Source of the DNA: Oscillospiraceae bacterium
Lineage (GTDB): Bacteria > Bacillota > Clostridia > Oscillospirales > Oscillospiraceae
Assembly: GCA_017521875.1 (NCBI GenBank)
Contig: JAFXBH010000225.1
Span: 1 to 8,741, forward strand
DNA length: 8,741 nt
Direction of reading: 5' to 3'
In this document: positions 6,646-8,741 of the stretch, piece by piece
Numbering within the stretch: position 1 is the first letter of the stretch
Layout: the number at the start of each line of letters is the position of its first letter
Translations under genes and position numbers: made by a program
The notes under the pieces: generated by a model
What the model was told of the DNA's origin: nothing
Databases searched by the model: none
What the model saw: only the letters and a program-made list of their open reading frames with translations

Positions 6646-8741
6646 ATGGATCAGTTATTGGACCTTCTGAAAACCATGCCGGAGTACAACTTAGCATTGA
6701 ATACCCTTCTAAACGGTCATCACGCTGCTATTACTGGCATTGGGCAGATCAACCGCAGCCATATTCTTGCAGGACTTTACAGCCATACAGACAGACCTAT
6801 TGTAATTATTTGTCAGGATGACGCCACAGCAAAAAGAACTTGCGACGAATTAAAGGATTTTCTCGGTTTTGAATGTACCAATCTTTCCAGCCGAGAATTA
6901 ACACTGTACGACACCACCGTTGCTTCCCGGGAATGGGAACACAAACGGCTACGTCAGTTTTATAACCTCTCCAACGGAAATACCCGGTTACAGATAATGT
7001 CCTGGAATGCGCTCAGCCAAAGAACCATTCCTCCGGTAGCCTTGAAAAAAGCAAGTTTCTCTCTAAAAACAGGTCAGGAATATCATTTGGATGACCTGAT
7101 CGACAGATTATCCTGCGCCGGGTACAGTCGGTGCGCTATGGTAGAAGGTCCGGGACAGTATGCCGTCCGTGGCGGTATAGTGGATATCTACTCCCCTGCT
7201 GAATCATTCCCTGTGCGGGCTGAGTTCTTCGGTGATGAACTGGACACTATGGGCTATTTTGACCCGGATACTCAAAGAAGGACGGAGAATATATCCTCTG
7301 TTGCCATTCTTCCTGTAGCAGAAACACTTCCCCGTATGCACGCAGATGGTATCGCGGGATTGTGCAGCGAAATTTCCGTTCTCATCTCCCGACAACGCAA
7401 GCGCAAGAATCCCCACGAATCCTTGATCAGCACATTGCAAAAGGATTTAGAAAAATTCGAAAATGGCGTGCATAATCCTTCTGTAGACAGATATATGTCC
7501 CTGATATATCCGGAATTTGCCACTGCCATCTCCTATATCCCACAAAATGCTATTGTAGTATTATGTGACCAAGGTGATTTGCAAAGAAGTTGCCGCACCC
7601 GGATCACCGATATGGGAATGCAACTGGACAGTATGCTGCAAGGTGGTCTGGTTGCAGGAGAACTGTGTGACTATGTGCTGGACTGGGATGATTTCTGCAA
7701 GACAGTAGAATCCCATTCGATTCTGTATTTGGATCGGTTTACTGCATCGGCCTATCCGGATAATTGCAAGCCCAGTCAGTTACTGCCTATGAGTGCAAAG
7801 CAACTGCCCGGATACGGTGGCAATTTGGATACCGCAGCATCCGACCTATTACACTACCAAAAGATAGGTTTTTCCAGTTTGGTATTATGTGGCTCTCGTC
7901 GCAGAGCAGAACTGCTTCGCGAAATGCTGGATAGCAGAGGTCTAAAATCCCATCTCTGTATCCCTCTCACCACCATGCCTCAGCCCGGTCATATTCTATT
8001 AACCGACGGTACACTTCCCTACGGCATGGAATATCCCGATGGTCGTATTGCCATTCTGACGGAAGGTCAACTGACAGGCAAGGCAGAACCAAGAAGAAAA
8101 ACTTCAAAAAAATCCTCCACCAACCGTCAAAAACTCAACTCCTTTACCGATCTGACCCCCGGTGATCTGGTTGTGCACGAAAATTACGGTATCGGACGTT
8201 TCGTCGCAATGGAACAAATGAAAATCGACGGGGCAATAAAGGATTATATTAAAATTGCATATCAAGGAACCGATACCCTATTTGTTCCCGCAACGCAACT
8301 GGATTTAGTCAGCAAGTATATTGGCGGTGGAGAGGATGCCAATATCCGTTTAAACAAAATCGGAACAGATGCCTGGCACAAAACCAAAGCAAAAGCCCGT
8401 AAGGCTGCAAAGGATATGGCCGGGGAACTGATCCAACTATATGCCGCCCGGCGGCGTCAGGAAGGTTTTGCATTTTCCGCTGATTCACCCTGGCAGCAGG
8501 AATTTGAGGACAATTTCCATTATCCGGAAACCGACGATCAACTTCGTTGCATCAGCGAGATCAAACACGATATGGAGTCACCCATTCCAATGGACAGACT
8601 TCTTTGCGGCGATGTAGGATTCGGCAAAACTGAAGTGGCCCTGCGCAGTGTTATAAAAGCGGTTATGGATGGCAAACAGGCAGCGATTTTGGTACCGACC
8701 ACTGTTCTGGCGCAACAGCACTACCAAACCGCGATTGCACG
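6646..8741 (+). CDS. mfd: Transcription-repair coupling factor, C-terminus cut off by window edge
   Basis: Mfd is a DNA translocase that pushes stalled RNA polymerase off lesions and recruits UvrA. The frame runs from ATG 6646 (GAGGTG at 6636-6641 upstream) to the right edge, giving 698 residues of an expected roughly 1150. Residues 1-330 are the UvrB-like module that contacts UvrA, with GPGQYAVRGGIVDIYSP (168-184) and VRAEFFGDELD (190-200). A very basic linker (about 479-500) precedes the CarD-like RNA-polymerase-interacting domain, starting GDLVVHENYGIGRF (506-519). The translocase domain begins near 615, with Walker A GDVGFGKTE (655-663) and motif Ia VPTTVLAQQHY near the end; the rest lies outside. 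All visible motifs are intact. An 83-bp gap and a hairpin separate it from pth, and no clear promoter of its own is seen, so it is probably cotranscribed with prs-pth. Confidence 0.97.
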   Translation, partial: MDQLLDLLKTMPEYNLALNTLLNGHHAAITGIGQINRSHILAGLYSHTDRPIVIICQDDATAKRTCDELKDFLGFECTNLSSRELTLYDTTVASREWEHKRLRQFYNLSNGNTRLQIMSWNALSQRTIPPVALKKASFSLKTGQEYHLDDLIDRLSCAGYSRCAMVEGPGQYAVRGGIVDIYSPAESFPVRAEFFGDELDTMGYFDPDTQRRTENISSVAILPVAETLPRMHADGIAGLCSEISVLISRQRKRKNPHESLISTLQKDLEKFENGVHNPSVDRYMSLIYPEFATAISYIPQNAIVVLCDQGDLQRSCRTRITDMGMQLDSMLQGGLVAGELCDYVLDWDDFCKTVESHSILYLDRFTASAYPDNCKPSQLLPMSAKQLPGYGGNLDTAASDLLHYQKIGFSSLVLCGSRRRAELLREMLDSRGLKSHLCIPLTTMPQPGHILLTDGTLPYGMEYPDGRIAILTEGQLTGKAEPRRKTSKKSSTNRQKLNSFTDLTPGDLVVHENYGIGRFVAMEQMKIDGAIKDYIKIAYQGTDTLFVPATQLDLVSKYIGGGEDANIRLNKIGTDAWHKTKAKARKAAKDMAGELIQLYAARRRQEGFAFSADSPWQQEFEDNFHYPETDDQLRCISEIKHDMESPIPMDRLLCGDVGFGKTEVALRSVIKAVMDGKQAAILVPTTVLAQQHYQTAIA

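Noticed and set aside
1..8741. CRISPR array, insertion sequence, tRNA or rRNA
   Set aside because: No regularly spaced repeats, transposase motifs or tRNA-like cloverleaf were seen anywhere in the window.

Overview
The window is about 8.7 kb of a low-to-mid GC Firmicutes chromosome. Purine-rich Shine-Dalgarno sites, sigma-A type promoters and the prs-pth-mfd gene order point to the class Clostridia. An Oscillospiraceae/Ruminococcaceae gut commensal is my guess from protein flavour only; no rRNA or other marker is present to confirm it.

Layout: bases 1-664 (minus) hold most of a RadC/JAB-domain gene that runs off the left edge. A 125-bp divergent promoter region separates it from a soluble PAS + histidine-kinase-like gene (790-1866, plus) that lacks the phospho-acceptor histidine and has a broken G1 box. 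This gene ends at a perfect palindromic terminator (1874-1897), where it meets uvrA (1905-4727, minus), the NER damage sensor. A second divergent promoter region (4728-4999) drives uvrA leftward and prs rightward. The rightward run is prs (PRPP synthetase, 5000-5965), pth (peptidyl-tRNA hydrolase, 5969-6562, GTG start 3 nt after the prs stop), an 11-bp intercistronic hairpin, and mfd (transcription-repair coupling factor, 6646 to the right edge, cut off in its translocase domain).

How the genes relate: Mfd removes RNA polymerase stalled at lesions and recruits UvrA, so both ends of the transcription-coupled repair handover are encoded within 2 kb, with the RadC-family gene nearby. prs and pth are housekeeping genes for nucleotide supply and ribosome recycling. 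Their link to mfd is an ordinary Firmicutes arrangement, not a new pathway.

Most of the window is standard core genome. The item most worth a second look is the degenerate, cytosolic histidine-kinase-like protein between radC and uvrA. Secondary items are an Arg in place of the usual Glu in the RadC JAB region, the strong hairpin before mfd, and a hairpin plus T6 upstream of the uvrA promoter. I found no mobile element, CRISPR array, tRNA or rRNA. No stretch above 300 bp lacks a gene.
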